Shown here: positions 33,156 through 45,100 of the stretch, in pieces
Layout of the letters: each line of letters opens with the position of its first letter
How positions within the stretch are numbered: the stretch's first letter is position 1
Assembly: GCA_025765615.1 (NCBI GenBank)
Contig: JAIVFJ010000174.1
Span: 1 to 64,000, forward strand
Direction of reading: 5' to 3'
Length of the DNA: 64,000 bases
DNA from: Zopfochytrium polystomum
Lineage: Eukaryota; Chytridiomycota; Chytridiomycetes; Chytridiales; Chytridiaceae
Notes under the pieces: generated by a model
Told to the model about the DNA's origin: nothing
The model's database searches: none
The model's input: the letters and a program-made list of their open reading frames with translations, nothing else
Made by a program: the position numbers and the translations under genes

Positions 33156-34257
33156 CTATTCACAATGCCTGCGGGGCTTCTTCCATTTCCTAAAAAGCGA
33201 GGAACGAGAAATGCAACTTCCGCGAGCTCTTCACCTGCCTTGAGAGCGCACTATGAGGTCGGTTCCTGAAAGTTTTAGGGATATTGCTGTAATTTCAATC
33301 CTCCCCGAGTTTCCCCCTCCACCAGAGAAAAAAGAAACAATGGACTTGGTGACTACCCACGTTGGCCGTGTCGGCTGCACGGCGGGCGCGACAGTGATTG
33401 CCACCTGCACGGCCTTCTGCGAGAAGTCGGAATCGGTTATCGAGTCGATCTACTGCGCTGGCGCGCAGCCCGTCGGCGTTGACCCGTTCTCGATGCCTAC
33501 AATTGCACGTGCACGGCGTCTGGCTCGCGGTCTGCCGCCGTCGGTCCCGCCGGTCTGTAGGCAGTAAATAGCCATTTGTCTCAGTGCAGGACTCCGTAAT
33601 CTCGGAAGCACTGCTGCCTCCACCTACTGCAAGGTGAAAGTGCGGAGGCGAGCGGGAATAATGCGGTGGCTGCAATGGCTATTGTGCGGCGAAGGCTGTG
33701 CTCGCTGTCGTGTAAATGAACGCAGGAACCTGGGGTAGGGGCCGGAGCGGTGGGGGCGAGGCGACCCGCGCACGTGCTTGTGTTTCCGTCCCACGACGTT
33801 CCCCAGTCGCAGACACACCCGGACCCGGCACCCAGTGCGAGTTTGGCGAGCAGCACTGGCCCTCGGCGGCGGGCCACCACCCACCACGCAGACACACTTC
33901 CCTGGGGTGCAGTCCCCCACGGGCACTTGGACGTCGTTTTTACGACGCACTGCTTGCTCACGCCGTGCCGGCATCGCAAACGCATTCGATGCCGCGCTGG
34001 TAGCTCGAGTTGGGCGAGCAGCACTGCGAGCGGTCGGGCGACGGTTGCCGAAAGCCCAGGTCTGCACCGCAGCTCTGCCGGGCAGCGAGCGTCCGTTCGG
34101 ATGAAGATTGCGGACTCTCTGCTTGAGCGGGTGCTGAGGGTGTCGAGCCTTCGGTGGTGACTTGGGCCGTGGTACAGGAAGCCGGTGAACTCATCCGTGG
34201 CGAGAGTTGATACAGCACAAGGTCCGTCGATTGGTAAAAAGCGATTGACGGCTTCAT
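33156..34257 (-). pseudogene. Decayed or error-broken cysteine-rich secreted-type gene
   Basis: Several minus-strand frames give protein-like sequence that joins only with shifts. From the ATG at 34257 there is a Ser/Thr-rich leader, then QSCGADLGFRQPSPDRSQCCSPNSSYQRGIECVCDAGT (34070-33958 approximately, quoted here only as key words: CGADLG, QCCSPNS, CVCDAGT). About 55 codons later, in two further frames, come QCCSPNS and GCVCDWGTSWDG. So a Cys-rich module is present twice. Further down lies GSTPTGCAPAQ, an in-frame TAG, and AVQVAITVAPAV, up to a possible end at 33156. Hevein-like and EGF-like folds are possible; I do not recognise the family. Repeated breaks plus an in-frame stop suggest a pseudogene. 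Confidence 0.35.
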
Positions 34258-34991
34258 CTTTTGAGGAGACGGCGTCGGATGCAGGGGCTGGCGGCAATCG
34301 TAGCAACTACCCCCACGAAGGCAACGGCATTTGGATTGGAAATGGGCATATGTGGTGGAGGAGGGAGGGATAGAGATGGGGGTTTGTTTGCGACAGTAGT
34401 ATTTTATCAGTATTTTATCTTAGCTAGGATGTGGATAGTTCCGGGTCCGCCTTGTTATACCAACAATCGACCCTCATTCACTTCTCCTTGCTGCTCGAAA
34501 TTCAAAATTTTGCTCCCTTCCGCGTTTGATCTTTGCACTTGCACCAAAACTGCACTCCCCTTCCTGGGCGGCGATGCGAAGAGGGAACACTGTCATTCTT
34601 CGAAAGTGTCCACCCTTTTCTATTTCCGCCCCGTTCGGTAGAATCAAGGGCTTTCATCCAAAGCTTAATTGCAAAAATCGACGACGCTTCGGGACACGTT
34701 CTGTGGCGGGCAGAGGAATAGTCGCCGGAGTTTGCGATGGAGCCTGCGATATCGCGAGTTACGCTCGCAGCTCGAGCGTTTGCGTATTCAAGCGCCTTCG
34801 ACGAGCGAGCCCGCTCAAATTCGAGGTTCGTTTGCAGTCTTGTTGAAAGGAAATAATACATTATGCATTGTAGCTGTAAATTTGATAATTAGAATAGTAT
34901 GCCCCTGCCGCCCAACATTCGTGTGTGGCAGGTTCCTGCCAAAAAATAGAATGACGTGTCTCTTTTGACAAGTCCTATCGATCCATCGCAA
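34258..34991. other. Intergenic region
   Basis: About 730 bp between the Cys-rich gene (-) and the next candidate gene (+). Short open frames only; I see nothing I can support. Confidence 0.4.
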
Positions 34992-36227
34992 ATGGGACTG
35001 GGGTCGGGGGTGGGGCGCTCGCTGAAGACGGCGGTGACTGCAGAGATCTCTGCAGTCAGGGCGGAAGTAGACCGAATTGAAGCGACTCTCGCAGATCCAG
35101 AGTCGGCATGGAATGCGCTGTCAGCCTTTACGAAACAACTAAACAACAATGATCCCAAAAAAGTGGCACAAACAACTCGTCGATAAGCGGCAGGCTGGGC
35201 AGGCTATGGACAACAGAAGAGCCCCTGAACCTGCACATTGAGTGAATAAACAGCGAAAGCGAAAGCGCTCGCACTGTAGGGGTTTTTGCTGCCCTTTCTT
35301 TTTGAGGCCTAACCCGCCGCACCATTTCAGCCCCAGATTTGACTGTGACGAACCAGGAGGGGTTGCGGGAGTGAAAAGAGAGTCCGTGGCGATTTCCCAA
35401 CATGGAGTCAAAGGCTGTTCTCGAGGACGTGTTGTGGAGAGGAGAGCAGGGGTTACCTGGAAATCCCACTCCTTTTGCGCGGAATACGCTTGGTGAACAC
35501 AACCAGTGGGGGAGCTTACCGACAAATCCGAGCCAGTGCTTCAGCTACGGCAGTGGCACTCGCGTTGATATCAGCCAAAACAACAAGATGCTCAGAGCAA
35601 CCGTGCTTGGCACGCGATTCGAAGGCAAGTGGCGTGAGTAATTCTTGGCTTCAAGTAACTGACGAAAAAGGCCAAATCGGAACCAGGAACGGCAGATATT
35701 ATGATTGACGAGCTAGATGAGGTGACAACCGAGTGTTCCCTTGGCGCCACAGTTGTTTTTGAGCTGAAGCTCACGGCGGAGATTTGTAAGGGACTTTGGC
35801 CGCAGGCAATGCCGCGCTACTGTCTGCCTCGTATATCTCAAGCTATCCTCTTATTGTTGGGTTGTCCAATTTCGGCGACTTCAATCAGATGTTCTGGTGG
35901 AGCACGAGGTACTCACGACCAACAATCATGCGAGCCAAAATGTCACTTACGGCTGATGTTATGGTTGGTGGACTTGCACTTGAGAATGCGAGGATGGTTC
36001 CTTACAAACCGTCCTGTCCTTGCTCTAGCCGACCACGAGATGATAACGAGGGGCAAGCAGACGACGACAATGACTCCAATGACCGACACCATCGTTCGTT
36101 TTCCAACCGCAGAATTGGGCTTCAGTATTCACCAGTGGTACTGGCACTGCTGGGGGTTATTCAGACGACATTGCCAACTTGGCGGAATTCGACGAAGGTG
36201 ACTCTGGGGAAGGCTTCAAAACGATGA
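34992..36227 (+). CDS. Hypothetical gene, exon structure unresolved
   Basis: Three pieces look coding. The first (34992 to about 35165) starts at an ATG and is helical, with SLKTAVTAEISAVRAEVD. The second (35402-35638) contains NPSQCFSYGSGTRVDISQ and RATVLGTRFEGKW and ends at a donor GTGAGT. The third starts at 35700 after CAG, continues with IMIDELDEVTTECSLGATVV and runs to 36227. Between 35785 and 35806 the frame moves by two bases exactly across a 20-nt GTAAGG...CAG segment. The part after it contains SYISSYPLIVGLSNFGDF and an acidic DDNEGQADDDND stretch. No domain is recognised. The link between pieces one and two is a guess. Confidence 0.3.
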
Positions 36228-36332
36228 CTTTTCAGAAAGTCATGAGGAGTCGTTTTGTTGAAACTTGATGGCGCAGATTGACGCGAGTAACTAAAACTGC
36301 TGCGAGGTGTAAGCAGCTGCTTTTGATCGAGC

Positions 36333-36361
36333 CTTTTTTTTTTTTTTTTTTCTTCTTTTTT
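36333..36361 (+). promoter_or_regulatory. Poly(dT) tract upstream of CCDC113
   Basis: A run of 19 T followed by a T-rich segment, about 125-150 nt before the CCDC113 ATG. Probable poly(dA:dT) promoter element. Confidence 0.45.
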
Positions 36362-36485
36362 CCCAGCTTCTGTACTACAAACTGTGTTGTGAGCTCCAAA
36401 CTCCATAAACAGCGCCGAAGTCGAGAATTGTCGAACTTCGTTTGGTACTAGCCCTTGAAACCAAGTAAACCCCATTCCGCCATCG

Positions 36486-38371
36486 ATGGACTCGTCGTCC
36501 GCCGGCGCCGGCGGCGCCGGCCCCACCCAGCCCCCGCAGCCCGCCGTCCCCGCCTCCGCCGCCACCGCCACACTCCCGCTCCTCCCCGCCTCGGCGCTCG
36601 ACGACGGCGACTTTGACGCCTACTCTGACCTCGACCTCGTCCGGCTCTCCGACGAGCTCGCCAAACGCTCGCGCCTGCTCCACGCCGAGAACCTCCTGTT
36701 CGAGTCGTACCTCACGCGCGTCAGCCCGCACGCGTTGCGCGACGGCGTCGTCACCGGTGCCGGTGAGGGAACGGCCGGCGGCGGTGGCGGCGGTGGTGGG
36801 GCGGACGACGGGGCCGCGGCGGGGACGGTGGCAGCGGCGGCGGCGGCGGGGGGGAGGAGGGATAAGAAGAAGAAGGGGGACAAGGCGAAGGAGGCGGAGA
36901 AGCCGGTGCTGCTGACACCCGAGCAGAAGGCGGAGATTGCGACGCGGGAGCTGGAGGAGCTGAGGGACGAGATTGAGCGGCAGCGCGAGGAGTGGGGGAA
37001 GGTGCTCGATAATTACAAGGTGAGAGAGGGGGGGGAGAGCGGTTGGCGGCGCGGGAGGGAGGGGGGAAGAACAGGGCTCACGTTTGAGTTTTCTGCCAGG
37101 CCGAGCTGGAGGAGGTCGAGATCCGCGTCTCGGAGATCAAGAAAGCAATGTACGAGTTTCGGCGGGACATTGTGCAGCAGGCTGTCAACCCGCGCACCGG
37201 CAAGGTCGTTGCCGAAGCGCGTCATGCGGTACATTGAGGACAAGATCCGCGCGAAGGTTCTCCCATCGTCTCCCGTTTCACCTGCACAATAATCTGGACG
37301 ACTGTCTCAGCAGGTCTAACGATTGGTACCCTCCCGTCTTCCCCAGGACGCCATTATTGAGAAAGTGCGCCTCAAAAACGCGACCCTCAAAGTCCAAAAG
37401 AACAAGCTCCACCTCCAGCTCAAGCAGAAAGAGGAAATGGGCGAGGTCCTCCACGCCATCGACTTTGACCAGCTTCAGATCGAAAACAAGCAGTACCTCG
37501 CAAAAATCGAGGAGCGCAACGCTGAGCTGTTGCGCCTCAAGATGGCCGTTGGAAAAACGGTGCAGATACTGAATTATCACAAGGTATGTGGGGTCGGGGG
37601 ATAGGGGTAGGAGGAGGCAAGGAGGAATGTCATCAAGAATTGTTCAACGGTTTTCCCCGGCGCCCTTGAATAACCTGCCAACCACTTCAAACGAACTCCT
37701 CCACACTGTATTTCGAAATCAGAAAAAGTTACACGGACTCACCGTCGAGTCCGAAGCCCTCCAAAGCGACATCAAGCAGCGCCGCGACCTGCACGCAAAA
37801 CTCGCCGCAGAAAGCGGGCTGGTGGAGGAGGAGACGCGAAAGGCGTGGGCCGTGAATCAAGCGGCTGAAGGAACAAATGCTGCAGTTCCAGGTGCCGGAT
37901 GTAAGCTGACTCTCTTTCGGGGTGGGTGGCGGCGGTGAGAGGCCGGTTAAGGCGGCGGGGAGCGCGAGTCTATAACCAAACCCCTTCATACCCGGCCATC
38001 AGGTGTTGGAGTACGTCAACGTGAAAGCCGAGCAGCACGAGCTTGTTAAAAAGCTTAAAAGCTGGGAGCGCAAGGTCGAAATTGCGGCTATGCAGGCACA
38101 GCGGTGCGGGCTCCCTTTGACCGACTTATTTCTTTTCTGTCGTTGCCGTTTCGTGGGGGGGGGGAGACCAACTGACCTGAATCGAAATTACAGAATACGT
38201 AAAGTCTGGCAGCAGATGTCGGCGCGCGGGACGGGACTCATCCATCAGTATCAGAGACAGTCCAGCCGCCGCTGCGCCCGCCCGGACATCAGGTGCTCCC
38301 TCCCATCGGGTTCTAGAGGTTCGTGGGAAAAAATGAAGCAGCGGTCGCAGGCCAGCGCAGGCGGAAAATAA
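36486..38371 (+). CDS. CFAP263: CCDC113 / CFAP263, ciliary coiled-coil protein, with two frame breaks
   Basis: Component of the axoneme (radial-spoke/N-DRC region, with CCDC96) in motile cilia. Exons 36486-37019, 37100-37256, 37347-37583, 37723-37900, 38003-38103 and 38194-38371, about 460 aa. The N-terminal 140 residues are Ala/Gly/Pro-rich. The rest is coiled coil matching the CCDC113/CCDC96 family: AMYEFRRDIVQQAVNPRTGKV, KNATLKVQKNKL, IDFDQLQIENKQYLAKIEER and PDVLEYVNVKAEQ. Two one-base slips are needed: near 37213 (before RVMRYIEDK) and near 37858 (before IKRLKEQMLQFQVPD). Both restore conserved sequence. CCDC96 shares the coiled-coil domain, but the order and the short length favour CCDC113. 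The stop codon lies inside AATAAA. Its presence implies a flagellated life stage. Confidence 0.85.
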
Positions 38372-38372
38372 A
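38367..38372 (+). terminator. AATAAA overlapping the CCDC113 stop
   Basis: The hexamer AATAAA contains the TAA stop of CCDC113 (38369-38371). A poly(A) signal at this position would give a very short 3'UTR; another signal downstream cannot be excluded. Confidence 0.35.
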
Positions 38373-38660
38373 CTGTTGTACATATAGTTTGCGACACTCA
38401 GCATCGTCAGCAGTGTTTGGCTTCTCAGTTGTTTGTCGTTCGATCGCGAACCAACAGCGAAGAGTTGGAGAAAAAGCAAAAAATCTAATAGAGGAGCCTA
38501 TACCGCTCGAACGAACCGCAGCGCTTCCAATCCTCTTGACCTTTCATTACGGAGGCTGTGCAAGCTTCATTTTTTACATGCTTCAAGTTACGACTGTTAC
38601 AGCTGAAGGTTGCCACCTTCAACGGCGGCTGAAAGACATCCCCACCAAATCCCTCACGAC

Positions 38661-41478
38661 TTAAGGCATGTTCACAGCCTTGCTCATAAAATCCGAAACG
38701 GATCCCAAGTCCAGGTCCACGTCGTCGCTCTCCACTGCAGCCAGCAGGGGATCCAGCAGATCGTCCACGCTGTCCAGAGACACGTTGCAGCACGCGGCGA
38801 TGATCTTCCGACACAGCAGCTCCTGCCGTCCAATTATTCGCTCCTGCTCAACGGGCGGGGCGGTCACCGACCCTGCGCTGGCGCCGGGGGTGGACACGCC
38901 TGGCGTGGACGTGCCCGGAGCGAGCGACTTGCGCGAGCCAGAGAACTCGGCGTGCTGGGCCTTGAGCGCCACGATTTCCTCGCGCAGGGCCTTTTCGTCG
39001 GAAAATTTGGCGTCGAGGTGGGATTCGAGAATTCGCACCCGGCGCCGGAGCTCTTCGACTTCGCTGGCCTCCGCAGTGGTCGGGTGCGGCCTCTCGGACG
39101 CTTCTCGCGCCGTGCCCGCGTCGTTCACCGCGCCAGGCGGGCCAAACCCTGATCCACCATTGTCACCCTCCGCTACAACTGCAACTTCTCCCATCAGCCC
39201 CGCCTTGTCGGCTGCTGCCGACCACGGCACGTTCCCGCCCATCATCAAATTGAGTTCTCTTGCCGCCCGCTCCCTCTCCAGGCCTCTCGAGATCTCGTCG
39301 CGCATGGCGCGCTCGAGGTTCCTGATCTTTATAGTCAAATCCGGAAGCCGAGAGTTCTTCAACCGAAGCGCTTGATTCTGTTTGCGGACTTCGGCCAACT
39401 CCCGCGTTATCTCGCGGAGCTGCAACTGGGTGTCGATCAGCTGGTCTTGCTTTGTCTGCAGCTCGAGAGTGTAGGTTCCGTTCATTTCCGCCACCATGCG
39501 CTGCATTGCTATTTTTGAAGGGTGGGTTACTTTTCTTTCAGGCGACGCCTCACAGGGTGGTTGCTCACTTTCGGCCAACTCGCGGCCTCTTTTGGTTATT
39601 GCCGACACACCGTCCGTGGCTGCCGTGCCGTCGGAAGGTGTTCTTATGTTTGGAAATACTACGCGGGAGCTTCCGGCGGAGCGACCCAGTGAGAGTTCTC
39701 CCGACTGGGAAAGCTGATTGGAGGCCACAACAGACTGCAGATCGGGGGGTAAGCGTCTTCTTAGAATTTTCTCTTTCAACTGGGACATAAGCAACCAACC
39801 GCATAATTCTGCCACACGTCTTCCATGCCGAAGTCTGGAGGCTTTAACCCCGCCATGTTTTCAATTTCTGGATTGGCACCAGCGTCCAGCAGCATTTCCA
39901 CGATGCTTCGGTTTCCAATACGGGCTGCAACATTGAGCGCTGTGTCGCCGTTTCTATCCTTGATGTCGATCAAAGAGGCAAAGTCGCTCCCGATGCCAGC
40001 CATGTGGTCAAAGAGGCACTCCAAGTAGTACCGGGCGGATTGGACCCGACCTTTAATCCCTGCTGTCAAAGCGATGTGATGTAATACGGTTCGATTCTTG
40101 TTGTCGGGCAAGCTGATGATGTCTGACAGGAATGATAAAACGATTTTGAAGGTGTGGCAGTCGTAGTTGTTGGGTATCAGAACACTCCGAATAAGAGCAG
40201 ACTCTCCAGAATAGTTGGTTTTTCGAATGTTTGCGCCTTTTGCTATTAGAATTCGTAGGACCTTTAGGCGCGCTAAAGCAACTGCCCAGTGTATGGATGT
40301 GTGGCCCATCTCGTCAATTATCATGTCCACATCAAATCCGGGATCACCGCTGCCCGTGTCAGTTTTGAGAAAGTCGGGGACGTAGTTTGGATCGTCGTTC
40401 AAAAACATTGACATGAGGCCTGCTCTCTGCTGTTGGACTGGAAGCATTCCAAAGCTTTGCGGTCGCTGGGGAGTCGACGGGATAAGGCCGTTCGAGTAGC
40501 TGTCTTCGGCCAAACGAATCCGCTTCTTTGTTGAATGCTTTGGGGACCAGGGCGGCGATTCCTCCTCATCATCGTTGATAACAGACGAAGTGTCCGACAT
40601 GGCGGACTCGCCGCGTCCAGGAAGCTTCGTATCCATCCCACGCTTCGGCCTCTTATTCCGAGCCGGTTCGCCAGCTTGCGGGCCGGCATTTCCAAATGCG
40701 ATTTCTTTTCGTTTCGCATGTTCGCTCGCTGCTGCTGCTCGCTTCGCCTCCTTATTGACCAGCGCCAGCTGTTCTTTTGTGGGAGTTGTATCGACCCTGC
40801 CTGGAGGCGGTAATTCGAAATCAAAAAGAGGCTTGATGAGTTTTTCCACCCCATAGATTCGAGCAAGTTCGACTCCGCGGTGGAAGGGAATCCTTGAGCA
40901 GGGAGAAGAAAATGAGACTCGAAGAGTGGAAGCGGTAGCATGAGGTTCACCTACCAGGTTCCTTGGTACTTGCCGTAACCACCCTGGACTTTCTCGTGGT
41001 CGCCTGCTGCGATCTCCCGCTCCAGTATTTTTGTCCGCTTCCCTTTCTCGACACCGGCGACCTTTAGGATCTGTGTCGCGTTCAGGTAGGAATCCGCCCG
41101 GCGGCGCATTACGGCCACATTCTTGCACAGCATCTCGTACACAGGAATGCCCGAGTACACGGCGCCGTAAATGTTCCCCGGCGCGGCGGTCTGCTTCGCG
41201 TAGCTCTGCGACAGCGCGAACGCAGCCCCGCCGCCGCTGCCACTGTTGCCCCCGCCGCCGCCACCATCCTGCGGTTTTGTGGAGGCCGATCCGTCGAGAT
41301 TTTCGCTCCCGTCGGGCTTGTCTGAAGCGGCGGCGGCGGGCACGATGAACGACGGCACAGGCGAGGGCTCACCCGATGACGTCTCTGTGGATGCGAACGC
41401 GGGGCTCGCCTGCTGCCCGCTGAGGGTTTCGGGTGGGGGGAACAGCATGGTGTCGCGGGACTGCGGCGGCAGCGCCAT
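38661..41478 (-). CDS. MBP1/SWI4-like: MBF/SBF-type transcription factor with APSES and ankyrin domains
   Basis: Nuclear G1/S transcription factor of the Mbp1/Swi4/Res family. Exon 1 is 40955-41478; a second exon starts at 40892. The APSES (KilA-N) DNA-binding domain lies around residues 100-210: [31 protein letters not shown], then after the intron [16 protein letters not shown] nuclear basic linker (ARNKRPKRG) follows, then ankyrin repeats ([30 protein letters not shown]) and a C-terminal coiled coil for heterodimerisation ([19 protein letters not shown]). Near 39780-39799 the frame moves across a 20-nt segment with GT and AG ends. Treating it as absent gives about 911 aa with an exact close. 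It is divergent to meckelin. Confidence 0.9.
39780..39799 (-). other. 20-nt GT-AG segment at a frame change in the MBF gene
   Basis: On the minus strand the segment starts GTTGGT and ends TCCCAG. Removing it joins the ankyrin frame (WQNYA) to the coiled-coil frame ([11 protein letters not shown]) at phase 0. A single-base deletion is the alternative, because the bases inside would read LLMSQ in the downstream frame, which also looks natural. Confidence 0.4.
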
Positions 41479-42156
41479 GATGGTAGGTGCGGGCGGCTTT
41501 GGATCAGCGCGCCTTGAACAAATGTTGTTGTTGAACGGCCGTATGGGATCTCGCCAAACGCGCGGACGGATGGGACTTGGGGGTCAGGATGCGTACTGCT
41601 GCGCGACTGGGCACGGGGGTGGTGATGGGGTATGAAGCGTGAAGTGGCAAAGTGGCGTGCACGGGATGGAGGTGGAGAGTCGCGGTACGCGAGGCGCGAG
41701 GCGCGAGCGCGAGGAGTTCCCCGGTCGCGTGTTGTGGTGTGCGTGTGTGTGTGTGGGGAAGTGCGGGGGTGCGGAGGCGGAGATTTGTTCACTGTGTTTG
41801 TTTGTCCCTTCTTCAAGCTGCGACCCTCCCAACCCTTTTTCCCCTTTCCCCCTTTCCCGCATGGTATTATGTACGCTGTTAGCACTGGCTGCGTCAGATT
41901 CTGGCCGCTTGTAGGCACCAACGCCCAGCATATACATGCCGCGCGCCCTCCGCTACCTCCCAAAACTGTCACGGAATCCCCTCTGCGTCCTCATCCTCAT
42001 TCTTTGCTTTCGCCCACGTGTACCTGTCGTTGCGGTTACTTCAACTGTGAAATCAGGATCTGCCTCGTTCTCAATGGCTTTATCGCTTGCCTCTGTGGAA
42101 TAGCTTTAAATAAAGAAAGGACTTACTGGAGAAGCCAGCCTGTCAAGCGCGGGCCT
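41479..42156. promoter_or_regulatory. Shared divergent promoter of MBF and meckelin
   Basis: 678 bp between the two start codons. An AT-rich TTTAAATAAA box near 42106-42115 could be the meckelin core promoter. No perfect MCB (ACGCGT) was found here. No other gene. Confidence 0.5.
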
Positions 42157-45100
42157 ATGCCTCAAAAAATAAAAATTGTCTCGAAAAGCATGAACTTCCT
42201 TCCGTCCAGGAAAAACATGCCTCGCAGCTCCAGGTCGCTCAGTTTACTGCGCGAAAGAACATTGCCAAGTAACTCTTAATACCAATCTCTGTTTTGTGCC
42301 TCGCCTGGAATCGTAGGAGATCCACGCTATCTGGTGTACGACCACGCCAGCCCTTTAGACCGCCCACCATTCCGCCGACCGATTCATCCACTAGCTCCGT
42401 TTGCATGGATTTTACTGTTCGCTGCAGCGCTCATTGCACAAAACGCGATTCATGCCGCGGCGTCGGGATCAATGGACTGGTACCCAGTACTCTCGAATCA
42501 GATCGGCCAGGACACCGTTCAGACGGCGTGTTCCCCGCAGCAGGCGTGGGACATTGCAGAACTGTTTTGCAGAGTGTGCTCGACGAATCAGTCTGTAGTC
42601 GCCCAGCTTGCTCCTCCATACGTCGCTTCTTCGACCAGTGACGCTCGTGCTGCCGCCAAGCGCCAGTGTCAGTGCATGCCTGGTAATGCGGTTGGCCATT
42701 TTGGGCGAGCGTTCCCTGTGTACAAGCTAATGTTGAGCAGGATACGTTCTGACTGGAGGTGCAAGTGTACTGGACTCGCGCTCGAGTTGTAAGGCCTGCA
42801 ATGCGACTCAGGTGGGAGTTGCCGCTGAACTTAATTCGACTGAAACTCAATGCCAGACGTCATCCTTCGAGAGGTCATTCTGCTTGTTCTGCGAAAGGCC
42901 CTTTGTGGACGGAAACGGTGCCACGACCTGTTTGTGCGACCCAGGGCAGTACCTTAGTAAGCAAAGCATGCCGAGACTTAGAGAAGCAGTTGAATAACCG
43001 ATGATGGACAGTGACAAGGGACGCGCAGGGAATACCGCTTACGAAAGCCCTGTGCAAAAATTGCCCCAAGGCGTCCTATCCGAGCGACGACCTTTCAACA
43101 TGCATATCGTGCCCCGACGCCAACATGATTCCAAATTACAGTTCGGACACAGGATACGAGTGCCTTTGCAATACTACGATTGGCTTCAGCGCTCAGCCGG
43201 CAAGTTTAAATGGTAGATATGATCAGGATTTTGACATCTTTGCAAAGGTTGGAAATCAGTGCGTCAACTCAACCAGTCTCCTGTCGCAAAGCTCCCAAAA
43301 CACCGTCGACTATCCCGTATGACCATTTCTTTAGATGTTGGATTCGCAACTAAAAAACGACGCATAGAACGCTGTTGGCCCCTCTGGCCTCTCTGCACCA
43401 ATCCGAAACTTCCCTTCGGACTTCTTTTCGGAATACCTGGCGTACGCCTCCAATCTTTGTTCGGTATGGAGATTCACCTCGCATTTTGAGCTGACTGTAG
43501 AACTTCACCCAGAGCGAATGGGACGAAGAGGCGTGCTCCCTCCTCGCTAATTTATGCGTGCTTCAAATGTACAATCAAAAGTCAGCGGCTTGCAAAAGCT
43601 ATCTTGACCTCGCACTCGTGCGTTCCCCATCCAAAAACTCGCCGATATTTGAAAGGTGATTCTCATGAAATTTATCGCAAAAGCAAACACTTTGATTCTG
43701 ATCCATTGCAACAAGACCTGTTTCACTGCCGTGGCTATTTTACAAAGAACAAGCACTGTCCATATCAGCGATATCGCCGAACTTGACCGTCGATCTGTCC
43801 AAGGTAGCACTCACTCCTTCGTTAGGGCCAGCCAACTTATCACTCTTTTCAGAATTCGGGACAGCTCTCGTTTGTCCTGGCAACGTATAACACCGATGGA
43901 ACTTTCGCTGGGTTCCAGGCTTTGATAAGCCAGTTTGACTTCTGCGAAAACGGTGCGACCCTTACCAGCGCCTTTTGGCGGGAAGTCGGGTATAACTACG
44001 TTTCGAAATGCTCACTCTCCTTGAGAGATATTACAAACACGACAACTTCAACGCTGTTCTACGATCCATGTAAACAGACAGAAGCATACGTCGCTGGGTC
44101 CTTGTTAACACCCGCGACCTCCCGTTTTAGATCTCCTTGACGATAGCGGAAACCTTTTCCCGGTCCCCATTCGAGTCCACAATCTCGCAGAGAATTCGGA
44201 CATGGGGCTCGACTACACGGGCAATGTATTCACGAGACGATTCTTTCTCATTGACAATATCAGCGGCGTCTCGAATGGCACCCTCCAAGTCATCCGATTT
44301 CCGACGTACATTGGACTCACGTAGGTCCGGAACAAATCCTTTCTCGCACCTTACCAAAATTTACCAGGATTCGCAAAGTGGACACCGCCGCCGGTGCCAT
44401 ATATTCTCCGATACTTAGTATCTTGTACGCAGAAAGAAGCATACAGGGGACCATCGCAGCAACAGATAATTCACAATACGCGATGCCAAAGGTAAAACGA
44501 CTTGGGGGGCAAAACGTCTTCTCACAAGCTCCACCCCCAGTATACATTTCAAGTTACATACAATATGAGTCTGGTTGACTTCTGGCGGACAATGCAGATA
44601 CTCTTCGCTCTGACGACAAGTTTGGCTCTCGTTTTTGGACTCTACCTGGCACGAAACTGGAGTCGCAGGAGTGTCGCATCTGCTGCAGAGGCTATAGATC
44701 TATATGTGCGTTTCGGGTTAAAGTCGGTCATCGCTAATACGCTCTTTTCAAATGCATCAGTTTCTCGGCCAAGCACTTATTTTCATGACTGGCTGCCTGG
44801 GATCCACATTTTTCTGGCTCCTGTTCTCTATCTGCTGCTATTGGCTGATTTTTTACAAGGCGCAGACCACCTTATTTTTGGTTTTGCCGATAAACGATAT
44901 GGATCTCTACAACTTCAACGCTGTGCTTATAACTGCGATCGTTACTCAGGTGAGTTTGGGCCACAACTTTGCCCAAGCTCACCCATCTATTCCTCTTAGA
45001 CTTTCTTTGTCGTAGTGAAACTTTGGCAGCAGAGTCAAGTGGACTTGTTCTTTTTCGACTGGGAAAAAGGGAAAGGGGTGGTAGCAAGTTCCGCGGAGGA

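Noticed and set aside
33253..33567. Plus-strand open frame with several cysteines
   Set aside because: No splice partner or recognised domain. The minus strand reads better here (AVQVAITVAPAVQPTRPTW) and continues the Cys-rich candidate.
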